Origin: JAULZV01 sp032117135
GTDB taxonomy: Bacteria; Patescibacteriota; Minisyncoccia; Phycocordibacterales; JAACPR01
NCBI GenBank assembly: GCA_032117135.1
Contig: JAULZV010000012.1
Span: forward strand, 1-39,755
Direction: 5' to 3'
DNA length: 39,755 bases
Each line of letters begins with the position of its first letter. Positions within the stretch are counted from its first letter, which is position 1. The position numbers were made by a program, and so were the translations under genes. Below the pieces are notes generated by a model. That model made no database searches. It saw only the letters and a program-made list of their open reading frames with translations, and was not told the origin of the DNA. Shown piece after piece: positions 24,060 through 33,546 of this stretch.

Positions 24060-25859
24060 CTAATCCGTATCCCCTCTCATCATCTTAAGGAAAATATCAT
24101 TAGTGATATTCACTTTACCCATTTTTTGCATACGCTTTTTACCCTTTTTTTGCTTTTCACGGAGCTTCATCTTTCGGGTAATGTCTCCACCGTACATGTG
24201 CGCAGTTACGTTCTTTTTGAGGGCGGAGAGAGTTTTGGAAGCAACAATGCGCCCGTCGATTTTGGCCTGGATCTTGGTGACAAACATCTGTCGCGGCAAA
24301 GCGCCATATAATTTTTCAACAGTCTTGTTACCTTCCTCTTCAACTCGCTCTTTGGAAATAATTCGTGTGAACGCAGGGTATGGTTCTTCAGCTACGAGAA
24401 TTTCCATTTTGGTTACATGTGCATCTTTGAGCTCACCTACTTCATACGAAAGTGAAGCATATCCTGAAGATGCGCTTTTGACTTCATCAAAAAAGTTTCT
24501 CATCAATTCTCGAAGAGGCATCGAGATCATAATTGATTGTCTGTCTCCTACCGTATGTGTCGCAGTCACACTCGCCTCATGATGAAACAAAAGTTGCATA
24601 AGCGCACTGACATATTCGCTTTTGACGATAATATTCACATCTACCCATGGCTCTTTGACCCATTCGATCTCACCGTAATCCGGGAACATAGTTGGAGAAT
24701 AAATAAACTTTTCAGGCTTACCTTTGGTTTTGACCAAATAGTTAATTGTTGGAAGTGTTACCACAAGATCAATATCAAATTCTCGTTGAAGTCGCTCCGT
24801 GATTATTTCGAGATGAAGCATACCCAAAAACCCACATCTAAATCCTCGCCCGAGCGAACCAGAAGATTCTTCTTCGAATGTATATGATGCATCAGAAAGT
24901 TTGAGTCGTTCAAGCGCTCCACGGAGCATATCGAAGTCATCCTGACTTTCAGGAAAAATACTTGCCCATACTACAGGTCGTGGCTCTTCGTATCCAGGAA
25001 GTTCTTCGAGTTGGTTATTGTCATACACAATCGTATCTCCGACTTTGGCAACACCAGGTCGCTTGATGCCCGTTACAATATATCCGATCTCTCCTGCTTG
25101 CAAACGATCCGCAGGAAGTTGCGCCGGAGTAAATATCCCTACTTCGTTTGTGATAAAAGTCTCTCCTGCAATTTTGAAACGCAACTTGGATCCAGCGGTC
25201 ACTTCTCCATCAAAAATACGGGTATACACAATTACCCCTTGATGATTAGAATATTGAAAATCAAACACCAGAGCTCGAAGATCTTTGGGAGAATCGAACT
25301 GCACAACAGGTGCAGGCACCCGCTCAATCACCGCTTGAAGTAGTCCATCTACCCCAAATCCAGTCTTGCCAGAAGTTTCGATTACATCATCCAGATCGCA
25401 ATTAAGAAGCTCACAGAGCTCCATTTTGACATCATCAACACGTGCATGAGGTGCATCTACCTTAGAAAGCACAGGAATGATAACAAGACCCATCTTTTGA
25501 GCCATTTCTAGAGTAGTCAAAGTCTGTGCTTGAACTCCTTGTGTTGCGTCTACCAGCAAGATCGAACCTTCGACGGCGTTGAGGGCGCGCGAAACCTCGT
25601 ACGAGAAGTCGATGTGTCCCGGCGTGTCAATGAGGTTGAGCGCGTATTCTTGACCCTTATGGACATATTTCATGCGTGCAGGAGTCATTTTGATTGTAAT
25701 CCCCTTTTCACGCTCTAATTCCATACTATCAAGCACCTGATCCTGCATTTTGCGCACCTCAATAGTACTCGTCAATTCGAGCATACGATCAGCAAGGGTT
25801 GATTTGCCGTGGTCTATATGAGCAATAATGCTAAAGTTTCGTATATTGTGTAGATTCAT
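24060..25859 (-). CDS. lepA: Elongation factor 4 (LepA)
   Basis: Ribosome-bound translational GTPase. 599 residues, standard length. G1 AHIDHGKST near 14-22, G2 GITIKM, G3 DTPGH, G4 SKVD-type motif; EF-G-like domains II, III and V, then the LepA-specific C-terminal domain (IQAKIDGRIVASKTL, KKNVTAHMYGGDITRKMKL, KQKKGKKRM). A strong ribosome binding site GGAGG lies 8 nt before the ATG, in contrast to the many leaderless starts in this window. murJ lies 34 bp upstream on the same strand. Confidence 0.97.
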   Translation of the reverse strand: MNLHNIRNFSIIAHIDHGKSTLADRMLELTSTIEVRKMQDQVLDSMELEREKGITIKMTPARMKYVHKGQEYALNLIDTPGHIDFSYEVSRALNAVEGSILLVDATQGVQAQTLTTLEMAQKMGLVIIPVLSKVDAPHARVDDVKMELCELLNCDLDDVIETSGKTGFGVDGLLQAVIERVPAPVVQFDSPKDLRALVFDFQYSNHQGVIVYTRIFDGEVTAGSKLRFKIAGETFITNEVGIFTPAQLPADRLQAGEIGYIVTGIKRPGVAKVGDTIVYDNNQLEELPGYEEPRPVVWASIFPESQDDFDMLRGALERLKLSDASYTFEEESSGSLGRGFRCGFLGMLHLEIITERLQREFDIDLVVTLPTINYLVKTKGKPEKFIYSPTMFPDYGEIEWVKEPWVDVNIIVKSEYVSALMQLLFHHEASVTATHTVGDRQSIMISMPLRELMRNFFDEVKSASSGYASLSYEVGELKDAHVTKMEILVAEEPYPAFTRIISKERVEEEGNKTVEKLYGALPRQMFVTKIQAKIDGRIVASKTLSALKKNVTAHMYGGDITRKMKLREKQKKGKKRMQKMGKVNITNDIFLKMMRGDTD

Positions 25860-25893
25860 AGTAGTTCCTCCATCCTAATAGAAATCCTTAATT

Positions 25894-27564
25894 TTACAAC
25901 TCCTGTTCGACATCAGGCTGAAGTATTGGTCTTTTCTTTATTTTTTTCATAATCGTATCCAAAAATATTTTGACCTCCTTGTTACCTATCACAACAAGGA
26001 ATGCAAACCCACACGCAAGTCCAAGCATACCAGATAATGCTCCCTGGAGCGTGATCCCGAGCAGTGTTCCGAGGTCAAAAATTCCACTAAAGAAATCAAG
26101 TGATGTATATCCTACCAATCCAATGATAGCAGCGCCCATGAGACTTTGTGAAAAACTCATAAAGAAAGATCGTGAGAGCAGAATGCGTTTTCCTCCTATA
26201 CCAAGCAAGAGCAACAAAAATTGAATCCATTGACCACAAGTAAATGCAAATGGAAGTAATAGTACAAGACTTGATTCTACCCCATCCACTCTCAAAAATA
26301 CTTCGAAATAGTGATAAATATCAGACGAAACAACAGCGGGCATATACAATATAGGAATAAGTCCAAGTGTTACCAGTACTGCCACAAAAGAACAGATGAA
26401 TGGATACTGAGTTTTGCCCATGGCATAAAACGCACGAATCAATACAAGCGATGCGCTTTGTGCAATCAGAGAAAGCGTAAATAAGGCAAGTGCAGCCGCA
26501 ACAAGAATTGTTTCGTTCCAATCAAAATTACCTGCACCCAAAATAACTCGAACGATCTGTGCCCGCAAAACAATAAAACAAGCTACAACAGGAAGCGACC
26601 AAAAAAATACATGCCTCATTGCTCTGGACAGTAGTTCATAGAACTCTTTGGTTTTTTGATTTTGAAACAAACTTGCAAGGCTTGGGAATGCCGCTAACGA
26701 ATAACTTACTCCAATAATCGCCATTGGCACCGATTGTAAATTGTACGAGAGATTAAAGATTGAAATTGAACCTACTGCAAGTAACCCAGCAAAAAACGTC
26801 ATACAAATGAGAAGAATTTGAGTTGAAAGCATCGAGAATGTTCGAGGAATCGAATGTGTCAAAAGTTTTTTGATTTCACCAAAATTAATTTTTGAAAATG
26901 TCGGCACATACTCTCGACATATTGTAGGTAGCAGTACTCCCATATGAAGCAAAGCACCAAGTACTACTCCGTATGCCAAACCAATCAAACCATACAGTGG
27001 GTACAGGACTGTAATTCCAAAAATAATACCAACATTATAAATAACAGGGCTAATAGCATATACAAAAAACTTTTTGCGAGCTTGAGCAAAACTTCCAAAA
27101 AAACTAGAGAATGAAAGAAGGAGTGGTTGAAGCAAAAGTATTCGAGTCATCCATACAAGAGTTTGAGGGTCACGAGCGAATATCTCAGGCACAATCAAAT
27201 TGAGAAAATATGGCACCGTTACCCATGCAATAACAAAGAAGATCGCGGATATCCCTACTACAAAGGTAAAGATAGAGTTAAGGTATCTCTTCATTTCTTC
27301 AATGTTTTTTTGTTTTTCTACAATCAATGGAACAAGAACCGACACCGCCACAAAAGTCGAGAGTAGAACAAACATCACATCAGGCAGTCTAAAAGCGGAA
27401 TAATATAAATCGAGTTCTACTCCGGCTCCAAATGTAGATGCAAGAAGTCTATCACGAACGAGCGCGAATACTTGAGACAAAATAGAGAAGATCCCAAGCA
27501 AATACGCTGCTTGATGGAGGCCTTGAATTTCGGTCTGGAGCAGATTTCTGATATTTTTTACCAT
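25894..27564 (-). CDS. murJ: Lipid II flippase MurJ
   Basis: MOP-superfamily exporter moving the peptidoglycan precursor across the membrane. 556 residues with about 14 hydrophobic segments. Typical MurJ features: ILSQVFALVRDRLLASTFGAG at the start, DLYYSAFRLPDVMF, QPLLLSFSSFFGSFAQARKKFF and SIPRTFSMLSTQI. The C-terminal tail is basic. It follows the O-antigen-ligase/TPR gene by 12 bp and precedes lepA. Confidence 0.93.
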   Translation of the reverse strand: MVKNIRNLLQTEIQGLHQAAYLLGIFSILSQVFALVRDRLLASTFGAGVELDLYYSAFRLPDVMFVLLSTFVAVSVLVPLIVEKQKNIEEMKRYLNSIFTFVVGISAIFFVIAWVTVPYFLNLIVPEIFARDPQTLVWMTRILLLQPLLLSFSSFFGSFAQARKKFFVYAISPVIYNVGIIFGITVLYPLYGLIGLAYGVVLGALLHMGVLLPTICREYVPTFSKINFGEIKKLLTHSIPRTFSMLSTQILLICMTFFAGLLAVGSISIFNLSYNLQSVPMAIIGVSYSLAAFPSLASLFQNQKTKEFYELLSRAMRHVFFWSLPVVACFIVLRAQIVRVILGAGNFDWNETILVAAALALFTLSLIAQSASLVLIRAFYAMGKTQYPFICSFVAVLVTLGLIPILYMPAVVSSDIYHYFEVFLRVDGVESSLVLLLPFAFTCGQWIQFLLLLLGIGGKRILLSRSFFMSFSQSLMGAAIIGLVGYTSLDFFSGIFDLGTLLGITLQGALSGMLGLACGFAFLVVIGNKEVKIFLDTIMKKIKKRPILQPDVEQEL

Positions 27565-27576
27565 GTATCACAGATA

Positions 27577-29955
27577 TTATTCCAGACTCGAATCCACATC
27601 TCCCGCGGTAGCATCAACATTTTCTTCAAGAGGCAAGCTATCTCGAACTTCTGGTTGAACGTCAAATGGAGAACGTGCTCCTTCAAATGGATCTTTACCA
27701 GCTTTCAAATTGTTCAGAATCAATGTAATTTCAGCATTGTTAGGATAGAGCATTTGAATGTCTTCGAATTGAGCAATTGCATCTGTCGTTCTATTGATTT
27801 TATCATAACTCAAACCCAAAAAGTACTTAGCGTTTACGAAATAAGGAGACAGAATCACAGCTCTTTCAAATGAAACCGTACTTTCGAGATATTGTTTTTG
27901 GTTATATCTGAGAAGACCAAGTTGGAAATGTAATGTTGGATTAGCTGGGTCGACACCGATTCCTGCCTGAATACTCTTGATTGCTTCATCAACCTCTCCT
28001 TTTTCTACTTGAATTTGAGAGAGAAGAAACACTGCATCTACAAAGTTTGGCTTAAGTTCGACAGAAATTCTAATTTCATTAATTGCCGAATCAAATTCTT
28101 TAGCAAAAGCATAGGTACGAGCTTTTTCTAAATGTGTTCGAGGATTATTCGGAACAAGAAATAACGCTTCGTCCAACACGCTTAAAGCACGGTCTTTTGC
28201 TCCTTCAATCTCGAGCTGAACGAGATTAGTATAAATTTGAGCAAGTGCTAATCGATTAGAATATGACTGAGGATCATAGGAAATTGCAGCTTGAGCATAC
28301 GCAAGAGTTGCCTCAAGAGCATTTTGAAATTGTTCAGCAACTTGTTCCTGAGGGGTGTCTGATGACTGATTAGCAATTTGCCCTATTCGAAGCATACCTA
28401 ATTCGGCCAATGCTCTCATGTAGACATCAGAAGAATAGATGGCTTGTGCATTTAAGAGACCCCTTTCGGCTTGTAAAAAATCACCAGTCTGACTATACGT
28501 ACTTAGAGTTTGATCAAAAACCACTCGTGATGCGTATTGACTTACAACCGTAATACTTGCATAGATAAATACAATCAAAAGAACTACGAGAGTAAGTATG
28601 TACCCGAAAGAAATTCGAGGACTTGAATTAATTTGAATTTCTCGATATTCGATCAGATTCGCACTATTAAGATTCGCGATAAATAGCCCGAGAAACAGGA
28701 AGAATAGAATCGTAAGAACTGTCGATGGAATATAGAACAGTAATACCATTAAAAAGAATACAAAGCCCAAGATCGAATATAGTCGGATAAACATGTCCGA
28801 CTTTTGTTCCAGTGGCGCAAAAATAAGACGGAATGCATAATAGAGACCCGCAGACAAAAACAGAATCCAAGCTAATAATCCAAGAACACCCTGAGTAGCC
28901 GGTACAGATAAGATAGTAGAAAATCCTTGTCTAAATTCGGTATCCCAGAAAGAAGTCATGTTAATTCCCAATGGTCGATGTTGTAGCCATGGAATTTCAA
29001 AACGATTAATCCCTGCACCTGTAATCGGATCAGCCTTTAGCGATGAAGTTGTTACATCAAGAGTACCAGAAAGTGTCGGTCGAACTTCTTCAAATTGAAA
29101 ATTAATTCGTGAATGTAACACATCTACTCCCGACATGAGTGCTTGGATTTTTCCTCCAACAAGGATAAAGATAATAGAAACAATAACGATCGAAAGTGCT
29201 GGGTAAGAGATTCGATTTTGGACATCAGAATCAGGATTGAGAACTGCATTGATTACAAAATAAAGCAATGCGAACGCGAGAGCAAAAAACCACAAAAGAG
29301 CAGAGTTCATCAAGACAATAAGGAGTGCCGAAAGGATCATACCAATCCACCCTGCGATAATAAATATTCTTGAATGTTTGAGGTATTGCAGAACTAACAC
29401 AGAAGAGAGGAGTCCAAATAACGCGAAGAAGCCAAATTCGGTCCATTTACCAATGGTATTAGAGGTATTAGCAAAGAAAAATCCAAGAGAAGGAAGTGTA
29501 GGAAACAAGATATTAATCAAATGTACACACATCGTCACAATGACAGTTGCGTGCAAAACAATAAACATACGACCCCTAGAATGTGTATCCGCAAACAAAA
29601 CAGAGACCGCATATGCAAATGAAAAAAGAATAAAGAGACTGATAAATGAAGTCGTATTGATTTGACGACCAAAAAGTGAAATTCCAACATTACTTGAGAA
29701 TAAAGAAGAGACAAAAGCTGTTACCAATATTGCCCCCATCGAAATCCATATAACATTACGAGAAAGGGAAAAAGAGTTCTTTTTTATTTTTTGAATAAGT
29801 ATTAACACGCTCACAACAATAGCAGTGATAAGAATCAAAAAGTTCTTAGTTGGCTCAAGTGAGACAAAGGCAAATGGCAGAAAAAGTGTCGGGAGAAGAA
29901 AAATTGATATAAGGATAAGAAATTGGCTTATGGTCGTCATTTTTGTTGAATGCAT
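27577..29955 (-). CDS. O-antigen ligase-like membrane protein with TPR tail
   Basis: 792 residues. Residues about 1-440 carry 12 or so membrane segments with a large loop (about 260-350) containing LSGTLDVTTSSLKADPITGAG, in keeping with the Wzy/WaaL O-antigen ligase fold. After the last membrane segment the C-terminal 330 residues hold tetratricopeptide repeats: ALAELGMLRIGQIA, AYAQAAISYDPQSYSNRLALAQIY, ALFLVPNNPRTHLEKARTYA, SVELKPNFVDAVFLLSQI, GIGVDPANPTLHFQLGLLRY and a final one. The fusion is common in Parcubacteria; it may ligate or polymerise surface glycan or glycosylate proteins. murJ follows 12 bp after. Confidence 0.85.
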   Translation of the reverse strand: MHSTKMTTISQFLILISIFLLPTLFLPFAFVSLEPTKNFLILITAIVVSVLILIQKIKKNSFSLSRNVIWISMGAILVTAFVSSLFSSNVGISLFGRQINTTSFISLFILFSFAYAVSVLFADTHSRGRMFIVLHATVIVTMCVHLINILFPTLPSLGFFFANTSNTIGKWTEFGFFALFGLLSSVLVLQYLKHSRIFIIAGWIGMILSALLIVLMNSALLWFFALAFALLYFVINAVLNPDSDVQNRISYPALSIVIVSIIFILVGGKIQALMSGVDVLHSRINFQFEEVRPTLSGTLDVTTSSLKADPITGAGINRFEIPWLQHRPLGINMTSFWDTEFRQGFSTILSVPATQGVLGLLAWILFLSAGLYYAFRLIFAPLEQKSDMFIRLYSILGFVFFLMVLLFYIPSTVLTILFFLFLGLFIANLNSANLIEYREIQINSSPRISFGYILTLVVLLIVFIYASITVVSQYASRVVFDQTLSTYSQTGDFLQAERGLLNAQAIYSSDVYMRALAELGMLRIGQIANQSSDTPQEQVAEQFQNALEATLAYAQAAISYDPQSYSNRLALAQIYTNLVQLEIEGAKDRALSVLDEALFLVPNNPRTHLEKARTYAFAKEFDSAINEIRISVELKPNFVDAVFLLSQIQVEKGEVDEAIKSIQAGIGVDPANPTLHFQLGLLRYNQKQYLESTVSFERAVILSPYFVNAKYFLGLSYDKINRTTDAIAQFEDIQMLYPNNAEITLILNNLKAGKDPFEGARSPFDVQPEVRDSLPLEENVDATAGDVDSSLE

Positions 29956-30008
29956 ATAAAAATATTGATACGTTTAATTATGTAGATGTAGTATATCAAA
30001 ATGACATG

Positions 30009-30035
30009 AAAAAACCCACGGTTTTATCCGCAGGT
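30009..30035 (-). terminator. Terminator of rnpB
   Basis: 8-bp stem with G-T pairs (30014-30021 / 30028-30035), followed on the minus strand by TTTTTT (30014-30009). Confidence 0.75.
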
Positions 30036-30042
30036 TTTTCAT

Positions 30043-30383
30043 GATACTCATAAGCCGAATTCTGTCGTCGGCGGACCGACGGATGACCATTTATCTGGGC
30101 TTGTGATTACTCACAAGCTCAAGCGGCACTCTGCGACAAGCGCAGCACGACCTTGCATGGATGTAAGGATTTAGCCGTTTCACTCGTATGTTTCCATACG
30201 ACTACTCCTTGCGGAGTCCTTGATCTTTCGATCGAAGACGTCTCTGCTCGCACCTCGTGTTGGGCGCCGAAGGCGCCCAACAGATGGGGGTTACCCACTA
30301 CACGTTTTCAAGCATTCCAAAGGACTACTTGACCATGTTCGGACTTTCCTCTATATACACAAGATATATAGCGATCATCGAGC
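30043..30383 (-). ncRNA. rnpB: RNase P RNA
   Basis: Catalytic RNA that trims tRNA 5' ends. On the minus strand the conserved 5' core GAGGAAAGTCCGAACATG lies at about 30334-30351, GGGTAACCCCCATCTG follows, a long GC hairpin (GTTGGGCGCC / GGCGCCCAAC near 30259-30281) forms a P12-type arm, and the 3' end shows GACAGAATTCGGCTTAT at about 30048-30065. Ends are approximate: the 5' end comes from the promoter, the 3' end from the terminator. About 340 nt, normal for a bacterial A-type RNA. Confidence 0.95.
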
Positions 30384-30389
30384 TACTAT

Positions 30390-30417
30390 ATTGTACCATT
30401 ATTTTACTTAAAATCAA
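30390..30417 (-). promoter_or_regulatory. Promoter of rnpB
   Basis: Minus strand TTGATT (30417-30412), 16 bp spacer, TACAAT (30395-30390). The -35 box lies inside the last codons of the DUF192 gene. Confidence 0.7.
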
Positions 30418-30907
30418 CTATATCCCCTATTTTTATAAGATTCTCTTTCACAAAACCAGCAGGTACCTCAAGGACGTATGACGCCAATTTAGGTGATTGA
30501 AATGTTTGTGGATAACTATCAGGTGTCGCATTTTCTTTGAAATAGACCACTTCATGATGACTATTAATCCAAATAATATCCAAAGGAAAAAGCATATCCT
30601 TCATCCAAATGCCATAATCCCCTTCCTCTTCAAACACAAACAACATTCCAGATTGTGGTTTGAGACGTTCACGGCCAGACAATCCTCGATGTCGATCTTC
30701 TGGAGTATCCACAACCTCAGCAGTGATAACAGTTGTACCGACGACAAGCAATCTGTTATTGGACATAAAAGTGTCTTGAAAAAAATCTTTGATAGTAGTG
30801 TACCCTGGAACAAAGTTAAATGAGAGCACAAAATAAAGTCCGAAAAAAAATACGACCTTAAGAACAAGTAGTGTCCACTTTTTGGTTGGACTAGCGGGCA
30901 TCCTCAT
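30404..30907 (-). CDS. DUF192 family protein, membrane-anchored
   Basis: About 167 residues from ATG 30907 (ATG 30901 and 30919 are also in frame). N-terminal hydrophobic segment, then the DUF192 domain: AEVVDTPEDRHRGLSGRERL, GMLFVFEEEGDYGIWMKDMLFPLDIIWIN, a YFKENATPDSYPQTFQSP loop and SYVLEVPAGFV. The family is extracytoplasmic and of unknown function. The start overlaps the end of the DsbB gene, so translation is probably coupled. Confidence 0.88.
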   Translation of the reverse strand: MRMPASPTKKWTLLVLKVVFFFGLYFVLSFNFVPGYTTIKDFFQDTFMSNNRLLVVGTTVITAEVVDTPEDRHRGLSGRERLKPQSGMLFVFEEEGDYGIWMKDMLFPLDIIWINSHHEVVYFKENATPDSYPQTFQSPKLASYVLEVPAGFVKENLIKIGDIVDFK

Positions 30908-31412
30908 ATGGATATGCAATTACAGCAATAAGTAAAAATACCGCCAAAGAGATGAGAGGGACCGTTACAAACCCAAAATGCACAAATGTTGGTACGGCAC
31001 AATCAACAGGAGATCCAGGGTTACAAAACGCAGCATTTAATCCCAATAAACCTGTCTGTAAAATTGTATGATAGATTGCAATAATGACTCCTACAATCGA
31101 AAGTGCGAATGCGTACACTCTTGCACCTGTATCATGACGATACAATGCAATTCCTGAAATAATAGGGATCGAAAATAACATTGTTCTTTGATACCAACAT
31201 AGTTCACATGGAGCAAGGCCGAAATATACACTGAGCAAAATACTTCCCATTGATCCAAAGAGAGAAATAAAGAAGATCAATTCTCCTTGTATTTTTGAAT
31301 ATAGTTTTGAAGGTATGCGAGAACCTGAAAACGAAAGTGTAATACTTGCAATACAGAAAATCAGCAGTCCGATTGCTCCTAGTGAAAAAAATTGTAATAT
31401 ATAGTCTTGCAT
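30891..31412 (-). CDS. DsbB-like disulfide bond formation protein
   Basis: 173 residues with four or five hydrophobic segments. First redox pair CELC (Cys69, Cys72) in PCELCWYQR, the family hallmark; a second loop holds CNPGSPVDC, the pair that exchanges with the DsbA partner. The BdbC-type length and loop suggest the Gram-positive-like variant. It overlaps the DUF192 gene and lies 5 bp after the SRPBCC gene. No DsbA-like partner is seen in the window. Confidence 0.93.
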   Translation of the reverse strand: MQDYILQFFSLGAIGLLIFCIASITLSFSGSRIPSKLYSKIQGELIFFISLFGSMGSILLSVYFGLAPCELCWYQRTMLFSIPIISGIALYRHDTGARVYAFALSIVGVIIAIYHTILQTGLLGLNAAFCNPGSPVDCAVPTFVHFGFVTVPLISLAVFLLIAVIAYPYEDAR

Positions 31413-31417
31413 AATTG

Positions 31418-31939
31418 TTATAATGTTCTAATAAGACGCTCGGTCATGCCCACATTTATATATTTGATCCACACAAGCAAATCATGATCGCGCCCAAAAT
31501 AAAATCGTATTCCACGAAGACGCGAATTTGTAAGAGTACTTTCTTCAGTGATACGAATATCAGTACCTCCTGAATGATTCCAAAGTTCAAACGTCCAAAT
31601 TCCGGTCAGTCCATATGAGCTCTCAGTCAATTCGACGACAAGTTTTCGGTTATCGATTCGTTCATTGGTTCGATAAATCCGATACCCTCCATTAGTGAGA
31701 TTTTCGCGCCATGCAACAAGACGACCGTATCGTTCGATTATTTCAACTGATTCAACATCTCGTTTTTTGAATGTCGCATCTTCAAATTTGTTGAGTTCAG
31801 TCCATACTTGAGCCGCATTATAGTCTACCGAAAAAACTGTCATGCGTGTCTGCGTAGGTGATGTGGCATATCCAGCAATCAAAACTGCAATTGCAGCAAC
31901 GACCACAAGCGCAAACACAGCTGAGATTATACGTAACAT
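31418..31939 (-). CDS. SRPBCC-fold protein with membrane anchor
   Basis: 173 residues. Hydrophobic segment at about 5-25, then a START/Bet v1-type fold (SRPBCC): SVDYNAAQVWTELNKFEDATFKKRDVESVEII, GYRIYRTNERIDNRKLVVEL, WTFELWNHSGGTDIRITEE. The family binds hydrophobic ligands; the ligand here is unknown. It is followed 5 bp later by the DsbB gene on the same strand. Confidence 0.72.
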   Translation of the reverse strand: MLRIISAVFALVVVAAIAVLIAGYATSPTQTRMTVFSVDYNAAQVWTELNKFEDATFKKRDVESVEIIERYGRLVAWRENLTNGGYRIYRTNERIDNRKLVVELTESSYGLTGIWTFELWNHSGGTDIRITEESTLTNSRLRGIRFYFGRDHDLLVWIKYINVGMTERLIRTL

Positions 31940-31966
31940 ATCTATAGTATAGTTGTAGTAGTATTT

Positions 31967-33163
31967 TTATTCAACCCTTAAGAAATGCATCTTGCCTTTT
32001 TGGATGATGTCGCCCGTAGAAATGAGTTTGGATAAGTCTTTTGAAACTTCACCATTGATTTTGACACCGCCTTGCTCGATAGTACGTCGTCCTTCACTTT
32101 TGGATGCTACAAGATTACTCTCTACAAGAATGGCAAGCAGTGAGTACTCTGATGGTGTGATACTTGGCATCTCATCAGGGATTTCTTTTTTGGAAAAAGT
32201 AGAGATCCAATATTCTTGTGCATGCAGCGCCTCAGTAGCGTCGTGATACATTCGAGTAATCTCGAATGCGATTTTCATTTTGATTTCTTTAGGATTTACT
32301 CCTTGTGCTAATTGAGCTTCGTAATGAGCTACATCAGATAATGGAACACGTGTTGCTACGATGAAGTATGTAACGATAAATTCATCCTTAAGCGACATCA
32401 GCTTACCGAACATATCTTTCGGTTCATCAAAAATATTAACAGTATTTCCAAAACTTGAACTCATTTTGCGACCATCCAATCCTTCGATAAGAGGGTTTGT
32501 CATAATGTTTTGAGGAACTTGACCATATGTTCTTTGTAGATCGCGTCCTGCCAACAGATTGAATCGCTGATCAGTACCACCCACTTCAACATCTGATTTG
32601 ACCTTAACCGAGTCATATCCTTGCATCAATGGATACAGTAATTCGCGAAGTGAAATTCTTTTGCCAGCCGAAAGTCGTTTGGCAATATTTTCGCGCGAAA
32701 TAAAATCATGTAACGAAAAAGAATCTGCTTGAAATCCAATATCAGCATATGAAAGTTTTTTGAGCCATGAACTGTTGTAGTGAATCTCGGTTTTTTTGAT
32801 ATCAATTATTTTGGAAGCTTGCTGAATATATGTCTTGAGATTTTTTTTAATTTCGGCAGGAGTAAGCATAGGTCGCTCGCTTTCTTTGTCTGACGTATCA
32901 CCGATTGTTCCTGTAAAGTCGCCAATAATAAAAACGATCTTGTGTCCAAGTTTTTGAAAATCTCTTAATTTGAGAAGTGGGATTGAACGACCTAAGTGTA
33001 TATTAGGACTTGTTGGGTCGATACCAAGTTTGATACGAAGTTGCTTTCCACTTTGAAGTTTGGTTGCGAGATCATCTTGATCAATAACCTCAATAACTCC
33101 TCTCGAAAGGAGTTCTGCGATTTGTTCTGGATTAGTGTGTATAGTAGTCATAGGTACGCTCAT
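31967..33163 (-). CDS. tyrS: Tyrosyl-tRNA synthetase
   Basis: Class I synthetase. 398 residues from ATG 33163 (33151 is possible). HIGH motif PNIHLGRS, GDFTGTIGDTSDK, YPLMQGYDSVKVKSDVEVGGTDQRFNLL, KMSKS motif GRKMSSSFGN, and a C-terminal S4 RNA-binding domain (GGVKINGEVSKDL, GDIIQKGKMHFLRV). The layout matches the TyrRZ-type branch. An extended -10 (TGcTCTAAT) ends about 9 nt before ATG 33163. Confidence 0.96.
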   Translation of the reverse strand: MSVPMTTIHTNPEQIAELLSRGVIEVIDQDDLATKLQSGKQLRIKLGIDPTSPNIHLGRSIPLLKLRDFQKLGHKIVFIIGDFTGTIGDTSDKESERPMLTPAEIKKNLKTYIQQASKIIDIKKTEIHYNSSWLKKLSYADIGFQADSFSLHDFISRENIAKRLSAGKRISLRELLYPLMQGYDSVKVKSDVEVGGTDQRFNLLAGRDLQRTYGQVPQNIMTNPLIEGLDGRKMSSSFGNTVNIFDEPKDMFGKLMSLKDEFIVTYFIVATRVPLSDVAHYEAQLAQGVNPKEIKMKIAFEITRMYHDATEALHAQEYWISTFSKKEIPDEMPSITPSEYSLLAILVESNLVASKSEGRRTIEQGGVKINGEVSKDLSKLISTGDIIQKGKMHFLRVE

Positions 33164-33191
33164 AGTAACAGAATTAGAGCATGTGGACAAT

Positions 33192-33467
33192 TTAGTTTTC
33201 AGGATCAGTATCCTTTGGTCTTCCCCACTGCCATCGGGGCGTTTCGCCTTTTTTGTAACAAATCTTGAGAAAGATAATTGTCAAAAGAATAGCTGGCAAC
33301 AGAAATATAAGGACGAATTCACGAGGTGTTGCACTTGCATCAATCATCGCTGCAAAAAATATCATCAGTATCACATACGCACATGTAATAAGAAGTCCTT
33401 GCCATGTTGCAGGATACCATCCCCATCCGTACCATTTTCGCTTAAACCACAGTTTTTTGTCTTCCAT
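33192..33467 (-). CDS. Small two-helix membrane protein
   Basis: 91 residues from ATG 33467: Trp-rich N-terminus (LWFKRKWYGWGWYPATWQG), two hydrophobic helices (about 20-40 and 48-66) and a basic, Trp-containing tail (CYKKGETPRWQWGRP). Its stop is 28 bp before the tyrS start. No named family; the Trp-rich N-terminus matches a type of small membrane protein often seen in Parcubacteria. Confidence 0.7.
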   Translation of the reverse strand: MEDKKLWFKRKWYGWGWYPATWQGLLITCAYVILMIFFAAMIDASATPREFVLIFLLPAILLTIIFLKICYKKGETPRWQWGRPKDTDPEN

Positions 33468-33546
33468 ACACAAATTATATATAAGAAAAACCAACTCGCA
33501 ACCAGGTTCTTTACTTTGAACTCATTAGCCGTTACCATTTGATGAT